A stretch of 64,000 bases of DNA from Actinocorallia populi (GCF_002995495.1 NZ_PVZV01000003.1:372001-436000), one strand, 5' to 3'. Counted from the stretch's first letter, positions 34,507 through 43,477 are shown. Notes: a model not told the origin generated them from the sequence alone. A program made the numbers and translations.

Positions 34507-34716
34507 TCAGCCCCCCTGCCTGAAGGAGGCGAGCATGGCGTGCGCCACATGGGAGTTCATCTTGATGAGGACGGCGGGCTGGCCGCCGGAGTCCACATAG
34601 GGCGAGACGCTGCAGGTGTTGTGCACCCCCCTGCTGTGCAGCCACTCCTGCATGGAGCGCTGCAGCTCGCTGGCGAGCATCACGGCCTGCTGGTCGCTTT
34701 CGCTGAGGTATCCCAT
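34507..34716 (-). CDS. small conserved-looking protein, unknown
   Basis: 69 residues: a helix (ESDQQAVMLASELQRSMQEW) followed by a short beta region (NTCSVSPYVDSGGQPAVLIKM) and a C-terminal helix. No signal or membrane segment. ATG 34716 lies after CAGGGATGG, a weak ribosome site. The stop is 46 nt from the start of the glycosylase-labelled gene on the same strand. It diverges from the DUF397/HTH pair across 220 bases, so it may belong to that regulatory block. I do not recognise the family. Confidence 0.6.
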   Translation of the reverse strand: MGYLSESDQQAVMLASELQRSMQEWLHSRGVHNTCSVSPYVDSGGQPAVLIKMNSHVAHAMLASFRQGG

Positions 34717-34882
34717 CCCTGGCCTTCCGAAGGGGGAGAAGAGCAGTCGCCGAAACGGGCGGAAGCGCGCCGCGATCAAGCCTGACTCCAACGGTTTCCT
34801 GTGATTATCTTCCGAGCTGTCCGGCCTTCGTGCAAGCGCAACTGATAAAACAGATACAAGTACAGATGCACGTGCAGTCACT

Positions 34883-34898
34883 GCGGGTGACGACCCGC
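34883..34898 (+). other. small hairpin in the leader of the DUF397 gene
   Basis: GCGGGT-GACG-ACCCGC is a perfect 6-bp stem with a 4-nt loop, 39 nt before the DUF397 start, in the 220-base divergent gap 34717-34936. The gap includes a locally AT-rich patch (34845-34870) that could hold promoters. Role unknown. Confidence 0.3.
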
Positions 34899-34936
34899 CG
34901 AGAACGCGAAGGGGGACCTCCCTGCTTTTCAACGGC

Positions 34937-35158
34937 ATGCCCGCCCCGGACATCGACGCCGCCAACTGGCGCAAGAGCCGGCACAGCAATCCCCAGGGCA
35001 GCTGCGTCGAGGTGGCCGCCCTGCCCGGCCCCCGGATAGCGCTGCGTAATTCCCGCCACCCCTCCGGTCCCGCCCTGATCTTCACCGTCGCGGAGCTGTC
35101 GGCGTTCGTCCGCGGCGCCAAGGACGGCGAGTTCGACGACCTGATCGTCATGAATTAA
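34937..35158 (+). CDS. DUF397-domain small regulatory protein
   Basis: 73 residues with the DUF397 signature: WRKSRHSNPQGSCVEVA, then IALRNSRHPSGPALIFT and a closing acidic helix FVRGAKDGEFDDL. DUF397 proteins occur in large numbers in morphologically complex actinomycetes, paired with helix-turn-helix regulators of the WhiJ/DUF5753 type, and influence development and antibiotic production. Here the partner gene follows 52 nt downstream on the same strand. ATG 34937 follows the short leader with the hairpin. Confidence 0.92.
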   Translation: MPAPDIDAANWRKSRHSNPQGSCVEVAALPGPRIALRNSRHPSGPALIFTVAELSAFVRGAKDGEFDDLIVMN

Positions 35159-35210
35159 CGAAAGATGCGAGACTGGCGCGGACCGCCTGCACTCTCCCCC
35201 GGGAGGGACC

Positions 35211-36122
35211 ATGTCGCCCGCACCGCCGTCCCCCGCCCGTCCGGGACCCGCCGGCCCGCCGCCTCCCGGAACCGCCCGCACCGGGCCGACCGCACTGCGC
35301 ATGATGGTCGGCACCCGGCTGCGGCGGCTGCGGGAGGGCAGCGGCGTCAGCCGGGAGGCCGCCGCCGACGCGATCCGCGCCACCCATTCCAAGATCAGCA
35401 GGCTGGAGCTGGGCCGCAGCGGCTTCAAGCGGCGGGACCTGGTCGACCTGCTCGACCTCTACGGCGTCGCCGATCCCGCCGAGCGCCAGTCCCTGCTGGA
35501 GCTGGCCCGGCAGGCGGGCGAGCCGGGCTGGTGGCACCGGTACCAGGACGTCATGCCCGGCTGGCTGGAGCCCTACATCGGGCTGGAGCAGGCGGCGTCC
35601 GTCATCCGCAGCTACGAGGTCCAGTTCGTGCACGGGCTCCTGCAGACCGAGGGCTACGCCCGCGCGGTGGTCTCCATCGGCGCGGACCTGCCCGCCGACG
35701 AGATCGAACGCCGGGTGGGGCTGCGCCTGGAGCGCCAGCGGCTGCTGGCCGCCCCGGACCGGCCCCGGCTGCGCGCGGTGCTGGACGAGGCGGCGCTGCG
35801 CCGCCCGCTCGGCGGGCGCGCGGTCATGCGGGGCCAGCTGGAGCACCTGCTGGAACTGACCGCGGAACCCGGGATCGCCCTGCACGTGGTGCCGTTCCAC
35901 GTGGGGGCGCACCCCGCCGCCGGCGGGCCCTTCACGATCCTCAGCCTCCCCCAGCCCGGCCTGCCCGACGTGGTGTACCTCGAGCAGCTCAACAGCGCCC
36001 TGTACCTGGACAAGCCGGAAGAGGTCCGGGGGTACCTGACCACGATGGAGCGGCTGTGCCTGGTCGCCGAGGGCCCCGAGCGCACCCGGGAGACGCTGCA
36101 CGGGCTGCTGCGCGAGCTGTGA
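35211..36122 (+). CDS. XRE-type HTH regulator with DUF5753 domain (WhiJ-like)
   Basis: 303 residues. After a Pro-rich N-terminus, residues about 30-85 form an XRE helix-turn-helix (GTRLRRLREGSGVSREAAAD...HSKISRLELGRSGF). The rest is the DUF5753 domain with YIGLEQAASVIRSYEVQFVHGLLQT and EPGIALHVVPFHVGAHPA. In Streptomyces such proteins repress development until relieved by the cognate DUF397 protein. Gene order DUF397-HTH is conserved. The two STAND genes downstream are a possible output; this is inference. Confidence 0.92.
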   Translation: MSPAPPSPARPGPAGPPPPGTARTGPTALRMMVGTRLRRLREGSGVSREAAADAIRATHSKISRLELGRSGFKRRDLVDLLDLYGVADPAERQSLLELARQAGEPGWWHRYQDVMPGWLEPYIGLEQAASVIRSYEVQFVHGLLQTEGYARAVVSIGADLPADEIERRVGLRLERQRLLAAPDRPRLRAVLDEAALRRPLGGRAVMRGQLEHLLELTAEPGIALHVVPFHVGAHPAAGGPFTILSLPQPGLPDVVYLEQLNSALYLDKPEEVRGYLTTMERLCLVAEGPERTRETLHGLLREL

Positions 36123-36216
36123 GCCCGCGGGAGCGGGACGGCCGGGACATCGCTCCCTGTCGGCCGGGACAGCGCTCCTCCTAAGTTCGGCAGGTCGTCC
36201 GAACGGGGAGAGAGAA

Positions 36217-36633
36217 GTGAACACTCGGCACCTGCAGACCCTCGCCTGGCTCATCATGGGCTCGACCGGCAGCGCGGCCGGCGTGCTCGGCATGGAAGGC
36301 GGCCGGCTGCGCTTCGAGGCACACGGGCGGGGCGCGCTCACCATGGGGCAGCTGCGCACCCTGGAGCAGCGCACCGGCCGTCCGGGACTGGCCGACATGC
36401 TCACCGAGGGCCACACCCTGGTCCTCTTCGACGTCCCCCTGTCACAGGTGGGGCGGGTCCGCTTCCCCTGGTACTACTTCGGCGGCGGCATGAAGCTGGA
36501 GGTCTCCGGCGTCCCGTACCGGTTCTCCTTCCTGCAGCCGCAGAACACCCAGGCCGCTCCGGCGCACGTGGCGGGAATCGGCGCGGGAAGGGCCGGAGGG
36601 CGTGCCTGGAAGTCCGCGCTGACCTCGGGCTGA
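36217..36633 (+). CDS. hypothetical protein between HTH regulator and STAND genes
   Basis: 138 residues starting at GTG 36217 behind a purine-rich ribosome site (GGGGAGAGAGAA). Residues 5-110 look like a compact beta-rich domain (GGRLRFEAHGRGALTM...GRVRFPWYYFGGGMKLEVSGVPYRFSFLQP), resembling lipid- or PH-like folds. The last 25 residues are Ala/Gly-rich. There is no membrane helix beyond a mildly hydrophobic N-terminus. I do not recognise a family. It reads in the same direction as the surrounding genes with gaps of 94 and 76 nt. Confidence 0.65.
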   Translation: MNTRHLQTLAWLIMGSTGSAAGVLGMEGGRLRFEAHGRGALTMGQLRTLEQRTGRPGLADMLTEGHTLVLFDVPLSQVGRVRFPWYYFGGGMKLEVSGVPYRFSFLQPQNTQAAPAHVAGIGAGRAGGRAWKSALTSG

Positions 36634-36709
36634 ACCGTTTTACCGGGAAGTGCGGCCGTCGGTGCGGGCTCGGAGTTAGGATCGGCACGGTGCCCCCCAG
36701 GGAGGTCGC

Positions 36710-38839
36710 ATGACCCACACCGCCGAGCGGAGTTCCGGCAATCTGCCCGCCGAGATCTCCAGCTTCGTCGGCCGCCCCGGGGAACTGGACCGCCTCACCG
36801 CCCTGCTCCACCGCTCCCGGCTGGTCACCGTCACCGGGATCGGCGGCGTCGGCAAGACCAGGACCGCGCTGCGCGCCGCCGAACTGGCCGGCTCCCGCTT
36901 CCCCGACGGGGTGTGGCTGGTCGACCTGTCCGGCCTGCAGGACCCCGACCTGCTGCCGCACACCGTCGCCCACGCCCTGGGCGTGCGCGACCAGGGCCCG
37001 CGCCGCCAGCTGGAGGTGCTCGCCGACTTCCTGGCGGAGCGCTCGCTGCTGCTCGTCCTGGACACCTGCGAGCACCTGACCGACGCCTGCGCGGCACTGG
37101 CCGAGACGCTGCTGTCCGCCGCGCCGGACCTGCACGTCCTGACCACCGGCCGGCGCCCGCTCGGCGCGGCCGGCGAGCAGATCGTGGTGGTCGAGCCGCT
37201 GCCCGTCCCGCCCGAGGCCGAGACCGCCCACGACGGCGTCATGCTCCGGCGGGACGCCGACGCCCTGCTGGACCACGCCTCCGTCGCCCTGTTCGTCGAC
37301 CGGGCCAGGGCGATCGACCCGGCGTTCTCCTTCACCGGCACCACCCCCGCCGCCGTCGCCCGGCTGTGCCGGCGGCTCGACGGCATCCCGCTCGCCATCG
37401 AGCTGGCCGCGGTCTGGTTGCGCACCCTCACCGCCGAGGAGCTCGCCGACCGGCTCGCCCGCCGCTTCTCCCTGCTGACCGGCGGCGAGCGCGGCATGGC
37501 CCGGCACGAGACCCTGCACGCGGCGATCGGCTGGAGCCATGAGCTGCTCAGCCCGCCCGAACGCCTGTTGTGGGCGCGCCTGTCCGTCTTCCCGCGCTGC
37601 TTCGACACCGCCTCCGCCGTCCGGGTGTGCGCCGACGAGCGGCTGCCCGCCTCCTGGATCCCCCGGCTCCTCAAGAACCTGGTGGAGGCCTCGATCCTGC
37701 TGCGCGAGGAGTACGGCGGCCCGTTCGGCGACGGCGCCCGCTACCGGCTGCCGTCGCCGGTCCGCGGGTACGGCGCCGGCTGGCTCGCCGAGCTCGGCGA
37801 GCGCGAACACGTGCAGCGGCTGCACCGCGACCACTTCCTGGAGCTGGCCCGGCGCTACGACGCCGAGTGGCACGGACCCCTGGAGATCATGTGGTGCGAG
37901 CGGATGCAGCGCGAGCTGCCCAGCATCCGCGCCGCGCTGGAGTTCTGCCTGGAACGCCCCGCCGAGCACACCGCCGGGCTGGAGATCTTCGGCGGCCTCT
38001 TCCTGTTCTGGCTGCCGTGCGGGCACATCAGGGAGGGGCGCCTGTACGCCGAGCGGCTGCTGGCCCTCGACCCGGCCCCCGGGCCCGGCCTCACCAGGGT
38101 GCTGTGGGTCGTGGCCCGGCTCGCCACCGCGCAGGGGGACATCGAGGCGGGCATGCGCTACCACGACCGGTGCCTGCGGCACGCCCGGCGGCAGGGCGAC
38201 CCCTCGGCCATGGCCATGGCCGACTACGTCGCCGCCACCACCGCCATGATCCGCGGCGAGTTCGCCGCCTCGGTGCGGCTGCTGGAGAGCGCCGCGGCGC
38301 AGTACGAGCGCAACGGCGAGCAGGGCGACCTGACCATGACCTACTTCCTGCACGCCCTGGTGCTGGTGCTGCGCGGGGACACCGGCGCGGCGGTCGCGAT
38401 GTCCGACCGGTGCCGCTCGTCGGCCCTGCGGCACCTGGACGGCTGGGGGTTGTCGTTCGCCGACTACGTCCGGGCGCTGGCCGAGGTGCGCCGCGGCGAC
38501 ACCGCCGCCGCCGTGGAGTACGGGCGCGCCGCGCTGCGGTTCAAGGCCAAGCTGAGCGACACCGTCGGCTGCGCCATGGTGGTGGACGTGCTGTCGCTGG
38601 CCGCGGCGCTCGGCGGCGACGCCGAACGGGGGGCGCGGCTGCTGGGCCTCGGCCAGAAGATCTGGCGCACCTTCGGAACGCCCTCGATCGGTTCGGCCGA
38701 CCTGCGGCGCATCCGCGACCTGTGCGAGGAACTGGCCCGCGGGCGGCTCGGGGCGCACGCCTACGAGCAGGAGTTCGCCGCGGGCCGGGCACTGAATCCG
38801 GAAAGGGGTTTCGCCTACGCGATGGGTGAGGACTTCTGA
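36710..38839 (+). CDS. STAND-type NTPase (NB-ARC-like) with TPR region
   Basis: 709 residues. Walker A GIGGVGKT (43-50), Walker B LLLVLD (113-118), the sensor-like TTGRRPLG and the GxP motif GIPLAIEL (225-232) place it among AfsR/MalT-like STAND ATPases. A winged-helix part (SHELLSPPERLLWARLSVF) follows, then about 350 residues of TPR-like helices. It lacks both the SARP/BTAD domain of AfsR and a LuxR helix-turn-helix, so it cannot bind DNA by known means and probably signals through a partner. Its stop overlaps the next start (TGATG), coupling it to the pseudo-phosphatase STAND protein. Confidence 0.88.
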   Translation: MTHTAERSSGNLPAEISSFVGRPGELDRLTALLHRSRLVTVTGIGGVGKTRTALRAAELAGSRFPDGVWLVDLSGLQDPDLLPHTVAHALGVRDQGPRRQLEVLADFLAERSLLLVLDTCEHLTDACAALAETLLSAAPDLHVLTTGRRPLGAAGEQIVVVEPLPVPPEAETAHDGVMLRRDADALLDHASVALFVDRARAIDPAFSFTGTTPAAVARLCRRLDGIPLAIELAAVWLRTLTAEELADRLARRFSLLTGGERGMARHETLHAAIGWSHELLSPPERLLWARLSVFPRCFDTASAVRVCADERLPASWIPRLLKNLVEASILLREEYGGPFGDGARYRLPSPVRGYGAGWLAELGEREHVQRLHRDHFLELARRYDAEWHGPLEIMWCERMQRELPSIRAALEFCLERPAEHTAGLEIFGGLFLFWLPCGHIREGRLYAERLLALDPAPGPGLTRVLWVVARLATAQGDIEAGMRYHDRCLRHARRQGDPSAMAMADYVAATTAMIRGEFAASVRLLESAAAQYERNGEQGDLTMTYFLHALVLVLRGDTGAAVAMSDRCRSSALRHLDGWGLSFADYVRALAEVRRGDTAAAVEYGRAALRFKAKLSDTVGCAMVVDVLSLAAALGGDAERGARLLGLGQKIWRTFGTPSIGSADLRRIRDLCEELARGRLGAHAYEQEFAAGRALNPERGFAYAMGEDF

Positions 38840-41136
38840 TGACACGATCTGGACTCGACGACCTGATGCGCAGGCGGACGACGGGGGCGCGCAGCTCCGA
38901 CCCCACCCGGTGGCTGGCCGAGCTGGCCGCCCCCGCGATGGTCGACTTCGCCCTGATGTACGTCACCGACCAGGTGCTCACCGGCGTCCCGCGCGACGGC
39001 GAGGAGGCGCTGCGGCTGCGGCGCACCGCCTGCGTCGGCGGCGACCCGGCCCTGGTCTCCCTCTTCCCCGAGAAGGAGCCCGTCGTCTGGGCCCGCGGCG
39101 CCCCCACCCTGCGCGCGCTGGTCCGGGGCGAGGCGGTGCGCCTGGAGGCTGCCGGCGACGGGGACGCCGCGCGGCTCGCCGCGGACCTGGGCGAGCCGCG
39201 GCTGGCCCAGGTCCTGTGCTCCCGCATGGTGCTCCTGCTGCCGCTGCTGGACGGCGAGCTGCTGGTGGGCGCGATCCTGCTCCTGTCGGCCGCGCCGCTG
39301 CCGGAGCACCGGCTCGAGGAGCTGGCCGAGACGGCCCGCTGGACCGGCCAGGCCCTGGGCGCCGGACGCGAGCTGCGCGACAGGCTGGCGGTCGTCGCCG
39401 AGCTGGAGCGCGCGGCCCTGCCGCCGGAGGAGGTGCACCGGCCCGGGCTCGAGGTGGCGGCGCGGCTGAAGGAGCCGCTCGACGGCCACTGGTGCGACGT
39501 GCTGACCCTGCCCGCCGGGCGCACCGGCCTGGTCATCGGGGACGCGGGCGGCCCCGGGCCGCGGGCCGCCGCCCGGCTGGTCCGGCTGCGCGCCCAGCTC
39601 CAGGCGCTGGTCCTGGCCGAGCCGGTGCCCGGCCGGGTGCTCGACCTGCTGGACGCGGCGGTGCGCCAGGAGGGGATCACTCCCGAGAACCCCGCCGTCG
39701 GCTGCCTGTACGCGGTGTACGACCCGGCGTCCGGCGAGATGCAGCTCTCCTCGGCCGGCCGGATCACCTCGGTCCTGGTCCGTCCGGACGGCCACGCCGA
39801 GCTGCTCGATCCCGCGCCCGCCCCGCCCCTGGGCACCGGGCACCCCGCCTACCCGACCCGCTTCCTCAGCCCCGGTCCCGGTTCCCTGATGCTGCTGGGC
39901 ACCCGGGGCCTGACCCTGGTCGGCCACGACCTCATGGGGGTCGGCCTGCCGCCCGTCGTGCCGCCCAAGCTCACCGAGACCGGGGGGTTCGCCGGGGTCG
40001 GCGGGCTGTCGGGCCTGTGCGAGCGGCTGCTGAGGGACGCCGGGCGGGGCGCGGTGGCGCTGCTGGCCGTCCGGCTGCCCGCGCCCGCCCGCGAGGCCGC
40101 GCGCGAGGCGGCGCCCCGGGCCCCGGGCCGGCGGCCGGGACGCGACGGCGAGTTCGTCGGGCGCACCACGGAGCTGCACGAGGTGCGGCGCCTGCTGGAG
40201 GACGCCCGCCTGGTGACGATCACCGGCGGTCCCGGTATCGGCAAGTCCCGGCTGGCCGCCGAGAGCGCGGCCTCGCTCGTCCACGACTTCCCCGACGGTG
40301 TCGTCGGCGTCGACCTGACCGCGGTGCGCTCGGCCTCCGAAGTGCCCCGCGCGGTGGAGGGCGCGCTGCGCGAGACCGTCGGCTTCTCGCTGGTGGAGCT
40401 CACCGACCGGCGGCTGCTGCTGGTGCTCGACGGCTGCGACGGGCTGCTGGAGCACTGCGCCCTGTTCGTGCGCTCCCTGCTGCGCGCGGCGCCGCGCCTG
40501 AGGGTGCTGGGCACCGGCAGGCAGCCGTTCGGCCTCACCGGCGAGCACGTCCTGCCGCTGTCCCCGCTGGGCCTGGACTCCGCGGCCCGGTTGTTCACCT
40601 CCCTGGCGGGCCCGCGTCCCGCCGGAGAGGACCCGGTGGACGTGCGGCGGTTGTGCGCGCGGCTCGACGCGGTCCCTCTCATGGTGGAGCTCGCCGCCTG
40701 CAGCGCGCCCCCGGGGACCGACGCCGCGGCGCTGGCCGAGCGGTTCGACGCCCTGGGGGACTTCGCCGGGTTCGGCGACCAGGCGGCGGCGGACGCCGCC
40801 CGCGCCGCCGTCGAGCGCAGCCACGAGTCCTGCACCGAGCGGGAGCGGCTGCTGTGGGCGCGCCTGTCGGTGTTCCGAGGCCGGTTCGACCTGTACGCGG
40901 TGGAACAGGTGTGCGTCGACGAGCGGCTCCCCGTCGAGGAGACGCTGCGGGCGTTGTCGGCGCTGGTCGGCAAGTCCGTCGTCTCCAGCGAGCTGGGGCG
41001 GCGCGGGCGCGGTTACCGGCTGCTGCACGGGGTGCGCGGCTACGGCGAGGAGCGGCTGGCCGAGCTGCCGGAGCGCGCGTCCCTGCTGGCACGGCGTGAC
41101 GCCTGGCTCGCGGGCGGTGAGGGGCGCGACCTGTAG
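38839..41136 (+). CDS. GAF-like / degenerate PP2C (SpoIIE-type) / STAND ATPase fusion
   Basis: 765 residues. Residues 24-190 look like a GAF sensor; 190-412 follow the SpoIIE/RsbU phosphatase pattern; 437-765 form a STAND ATPase (FVGRTTELHEVRRLL, Walker A GGPGIGKS 463-470, Walker B LLLVLDGCD) ending after the winged helix with no TPRs. In the phosphatase part, the metal-binding Asp residues are mostly replaced. GGDWYD reads GHWCD (D220 kept), GDVxGHG reads GDAGGPG (D235 kept), TDG reads TRG (R356), and the final DD reads GRGA (402-405). It is probably an inactive pseudophosphatase. It is cotranslated with the upstream STAND gene, suggesting a complex. Confidence 0.85.
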   Translation: MTRSGLDDLMRRRTTGARSSDPTRWLAELAAPAMVDFALMYVTDQVLTGVPRDGEEALRLRRTACVGGDPALVSLFPEKEPVVWARGAPTLRALVRGEAVRLEAAGDGDAARLAADLGEPRLAQVLCSRMVLLLPLLDGELLVGAILLLSAAPLPEHRLEELAETARWTGQALGAGRELRDRLAVVAELERAALPPEEVHRPGLEVAARLKEPLDGHWCDVLTLPAGRTGLVIGDAGGPGPRAAARLVRLRAQLQALVLAEPVPGRVLDLLDAAVRQEGITPENPAVGCLYAVYDPASGEMQLSSAGRITSVLVRPDGHAELLDPAPAPPLGTGHPAYPTRFLSPGPGSLMLLGTRGLTLVGHDLMGVGLPPVVPPKLTETGGFAGVGGLSGLCERLLRDAGRGAVALLAVRLPAPAREAAREAAPRAPGRRPGRDGEFVGRTTELHEVRRLLEDARLVTITGGPGIGKSRLAAESAASLVHDFPDGVVGVDLTAVRSASEVPRAVEGALRETVGFSLVELTDRRLLLVLDGCDGLLEHCALFVRSLLRAAPRLRVLGTGRQPFGLTGEHVLPLSPLGLDSAARLFTSLAGPRPAGEDPVDVRRLCARLDAVPLMVELAACSAPPGTDAAALAERFDALGDFAGFGDQAAADAARAAVERSHESCTERERLLWARLSVFRGRFDLYAVEQVCVDERLPVEETLRALSALVGKSVVSSELGRRGRGYRLLHGVRGYGEERLAELPERASLLARRDAWLAGGEGRDL

Positions 41137-41146
41137 GCTCGGCCGT

Positions 41147-41794
41147 ATGGATCTGCTGAATCCCCAGGTCGGCGAGTACGTGCTGGCCCACTGCACCCCC
41201 GCCGACGACGTGCTGCGCGAGCTGGCGGTGGAGACCGCCGCGGCGGTGCCGGCCAGGGCGGGCATGCAGGTCTCCCACGACCAGGGGACGCTGCTGACCC
41301 TGCTGGTGCGGCTCAGCGGGGCGCGGCGCGCCGTCGAGGTGGGTGTCTTCACGGGGTACTCCTCGATCTGCATCGCGCGCGGCCTGCCCGCGGACGGCGA
41401 GCTGCTCGCCCTGGACGTCAGCGAGGAGTGGACGGCGGTGGCGCGCCGCTACTGGGAGCGCGCGGGCGTCGCCGACCGCATCGCCCTGCGGCTGGGCCCG
41501 GCCGCCGAGACCCTGCGGGCCCTGCCGGAGGAGCCGCTGTTCGACTTCGGGTTCATCGACGCCGACAAGGGCGGCTACCCGGTCTACTACGAGGAGCTGC
41601 TGGCGCGGTTGCGGCCGGGCGGCCTGCTGGTGCTGGACAACGTGCTGCGCGGCGGCCGGGTGCTCGACCCCGCGGCGCGGAGCCCGGAGGACGTGGTCAT
41701 CAAGGAGCTCAACGACCGGATCGCCGCCGACCCGCGGGTCACCTCGGTGATGCTCCCGGTGCGCGACGGCATCACCCTCGCGCGCCGGAACTGA
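41147..41794 (+). CDS. class I O-methyltransferase, caffeoyl-CoA-OMT-like
   Basis: 215 residues. Motifs are AVEVGVFTGYSSICIARGL (SAM site), DFGFIDADKGGYPVYYEELL (metal-binding DxxK) and GGLLVLDNVLRGGRV. They are typical of the Mg-dependent O-methyltransferases that act on catechol-like substrates. ATG 41147 lies 11 nt after the STAND gene stop, so the gene may belong to that transcript, though the functional link is unclear. It converges with a P450. Confidence 0.9.
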   Translation: MDLLNPQVGEYVLAHCTPADDVLRELAVETAAAVPARAGMQVSHDQGTLLTLLVRLSGARRAVEVGVFTGYSSICIARGLPADGELLALDVSEEWTAVARRYWERAGVADRIALRLGPAAETLRALPEEPLFDFGFIDADKGGYPVYYEELLARLRPGGLLVLDNVLRGGRVLDPAARSPEDVVIKELNDRIAADPRVTSVMLPVRDGITLARRN

Positions 41795-41800
41795 CGGCGT

Positions 41801-43153
41801 TCAGGCCGCCCGCACCTCCTTCACCACGACCGGGACCCCGTCGCGGGGCCGCATCGCGGTGATGCTCCGGGGAGTCACGGGCGCGCCGGTGTGCTCGAGC
41901 CCGGTCCGCGCCAGCAGCCTGGCCAGGGACACCTTGATGCCGGTGACGGCCATGGCCGAGCCGATGCAGCGGTGCTGCCCCCCGCCGAACGGCAGGTACG
42001 TGGCGGGCGTGGCCGGGCGGTGCAGGGGCGATGCGGGGTCCCAGCGGTCGGGGCGGAACGCCTCGGCCTCGGGCCAGACCGATTCCATCCGGTGCGTGAC
42101 GTAGGGGCTGTAGAGGAGCATGCTCCCGGCGGGCACCCGGTGGCCCTCGAACACGAAGTCCTCGGCGACCTTGCGGGCGCTCATCACGGCCGGCGGGAAG
42201 AGCCTGAGCACCTCGTCGACCACGCGGCCGAGGTAGGTGAAGGACTGCAGGGCCTCCGCCGTCAGCGGTACGTCGCCCACCTCCTCCCGTGCCCGCTCCC
42301 ACACGCCCTCGGTGGTGAGCATGAGGTGGACGGCCCAGCCGAGCGCGGCGCTGGTGGTCTCGTACCCGGCGGCCATGAGGCTGATCGCCTGGTCCTGCAG
42401 TTCGACGTCGGTGAGCCCGCCGCCGTCGGCGTCGCGGGAGTCCAGGAGCAGGCCCAGCACGTCCTGGCGGGGGGTGGGGTCCATGCGGCGGTCGGCGATC
42501 TCCCGCATGAGCCGCTCGAGCACGCTCGCGCGGGCCTGGATGACCCTGCGCCAGAACGGGTTGGGCACCGAGCGCAGCGCGACGAGCTGGCTGTAGGGGC
42601 GGTCGATGCCGTCCAGGAGGGTCTGCAGCTCGCCGCCGAGGAGTTCCTCGTCGGCGGCGAGCCGGTCGCCGAACAGCAGCTGGACGGTGGTGCGGCGGGT
42701 GACCTCGCGCAGGGCGGCGTAGGCGTCGACGGTCTCCCCCGGACGCCAGGTGTCGAGGAGGGCGTCGGCGTTCTCCGCCATCCGCGCGATGTAGCCGTCG
42801 ACCCTGCGGCGGTGGAAGGCCGGCTGCACCAGCCGCCTGCGGTGCTTGTGCGCCTCGCCGTCGGAGGCGATGAGCGCGGTCTCCCCGTTGACGGGGACGA
42901 GCACGTCGAAGGCCTCGCGGACGGTGAACAGGCCCGAGTTCGCGAAGAGGAAGGCGTTCGCCTCGGGGCCGAACATCAGTACGTATTTCACCGGTCCCCA
43001 ACCGAAACCGGCAATATTCCCATACTCGGACTGAACCCTACACAGACCCTCATAAGGGTCGCGCGCCAGCATCAGCCCGAGCCGCGCCAATGCCGGAAAG
43101 GATGAAAGTCCGGGAAGTTCACCTACACGAAGAACGTCTGATTCGTCGCCCAC
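41801..43153 (-). CDS. cytochrome P450
   Basis: 450 residues with AGYETT (from 262, I-helix oxygen-binding), the EVLR ExxR motif (314-317), FRPDRW and the heme loop FGGGQHRCIG with Cys396. The N-terminus has no membrane anchor, so it is soluble and needs a ferredoxin or other electron donor, none of which is nearby. The sequence style resembles the CYP110/CYP4-like bacterial fatty-acid or terpenoid hydroxylases. Substrate unknown. It ends 6 nt from the convergent methyltransferase. Confidence 0.93.
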   Translation of the reverse strand: MGDESDVLRVGELPGLSSFPALARLGLMLARDPYEGLCRVQSEYGNIAGFGWGPVKYVLMFGPEANAFLFANSGLFTVREAFDVLVPVNGETALIASDGEAHKHRRRLVQPAFHRRRVDGYIARMAENADALLDTWRPGETVDAYAALREVTRRTTVQLLFGDRLAADEELLGGELQTLLDGIDRPYSQLVALRSVPNPFWRRVIQARASVLERLMREIADRRMDPTPRQDVLGLLLDSRDADGGGLTDVELQDQAISLMAAGYETTSAALGWAVHLMLTTEGVWERAREEVGDVPLTAEALQSFTYLGRVVDEVLRLFPPAVMSARKVAEDFVFEGHRVPAGSMLLYSPYVTHRMESVWPEAEAFRPDRWDPASPLHRPATPATYLPFGGGQHRCIGSAMAVTGIKVSLARLLARTGLEHTGAPVTPRSITAMRPRDGVPVVVKEVRAA

Positions 43154-43171
43154 CGCGCCACTATCGCATGG

Positions 43172-43477
43172 TTAATTGAATTCTAGAGTACTTTCCTGAT
43201 CACGACCATGTCTCGAGCGTTCCGCCAGCCCGGCCCGCCTCTCCTCCAGCAGCCACGGCCCCAGCAGCGCGTCCGGATCGATCCCCGCCGCGCGCAGCCG
43301 GCCGACCGCTGCGGGGACGCCCATCGGGCGCCGCTCCTGCGGCTCGCGCGCAGGCCGCCTGCGGACGGCCAGCCTGCGCCACACCGCGCACACCGCGCTG
43401 ACCGCCAGGAACGCCACCACGAAGAGCAGCGGCAGGATCACCAGGTCCGCCGGGGAGGACGAGCCGTCCGCGATCAT
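43172..43477 (-). CDS. small single-pass membrane protein
   Basis: 101 residues with one helix at about 12-34 (LVILPLLFVVAFLAVSAVCA) and a basic cytoplasmic tail rich in Arg. The tail contains a short conserved-looking motif RLRAAGIDPDALLGPWLLEE. The ATG overlaps the stop of the coiled-coil gene by 4 nt, so the two are coexpressed. No family recognised; an anchor for the coiled-coil protein is a reasonable guess. Confidence 0.7.
   Translation of the reverse strand: MIADGSSSPADLVILPLLFVVAFLAVSAVCAVWRRLAVRRRPAREPQERRPMGVPAAVGRLRAAGIDPDALLGPWLLEERRAGLAERSRHGRDQESTLEFN

Noticed and set aside
38839-40110. An active SpoIIE-type phosphatase in the STAND fusion
   Set aside because: Three of the expected acidic metal-ligand positions are replaced, so activity should not be assumed.
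36401-41373. Reverse-strand frames of 814 and 852 residues opposite the two STAND genes
   Set aside because: Both are low-complexity shadows; Walker motifs and the translational overlap are on the + strand.
41147-43153. O-methyltransferase plus P450 as a secondary-metabolite cluster
   Set aside because: The two genes converge, and there is no core biosynthetic enzyme (PKS, NRPS, terpene synthase or RiPP precursor) nearby.
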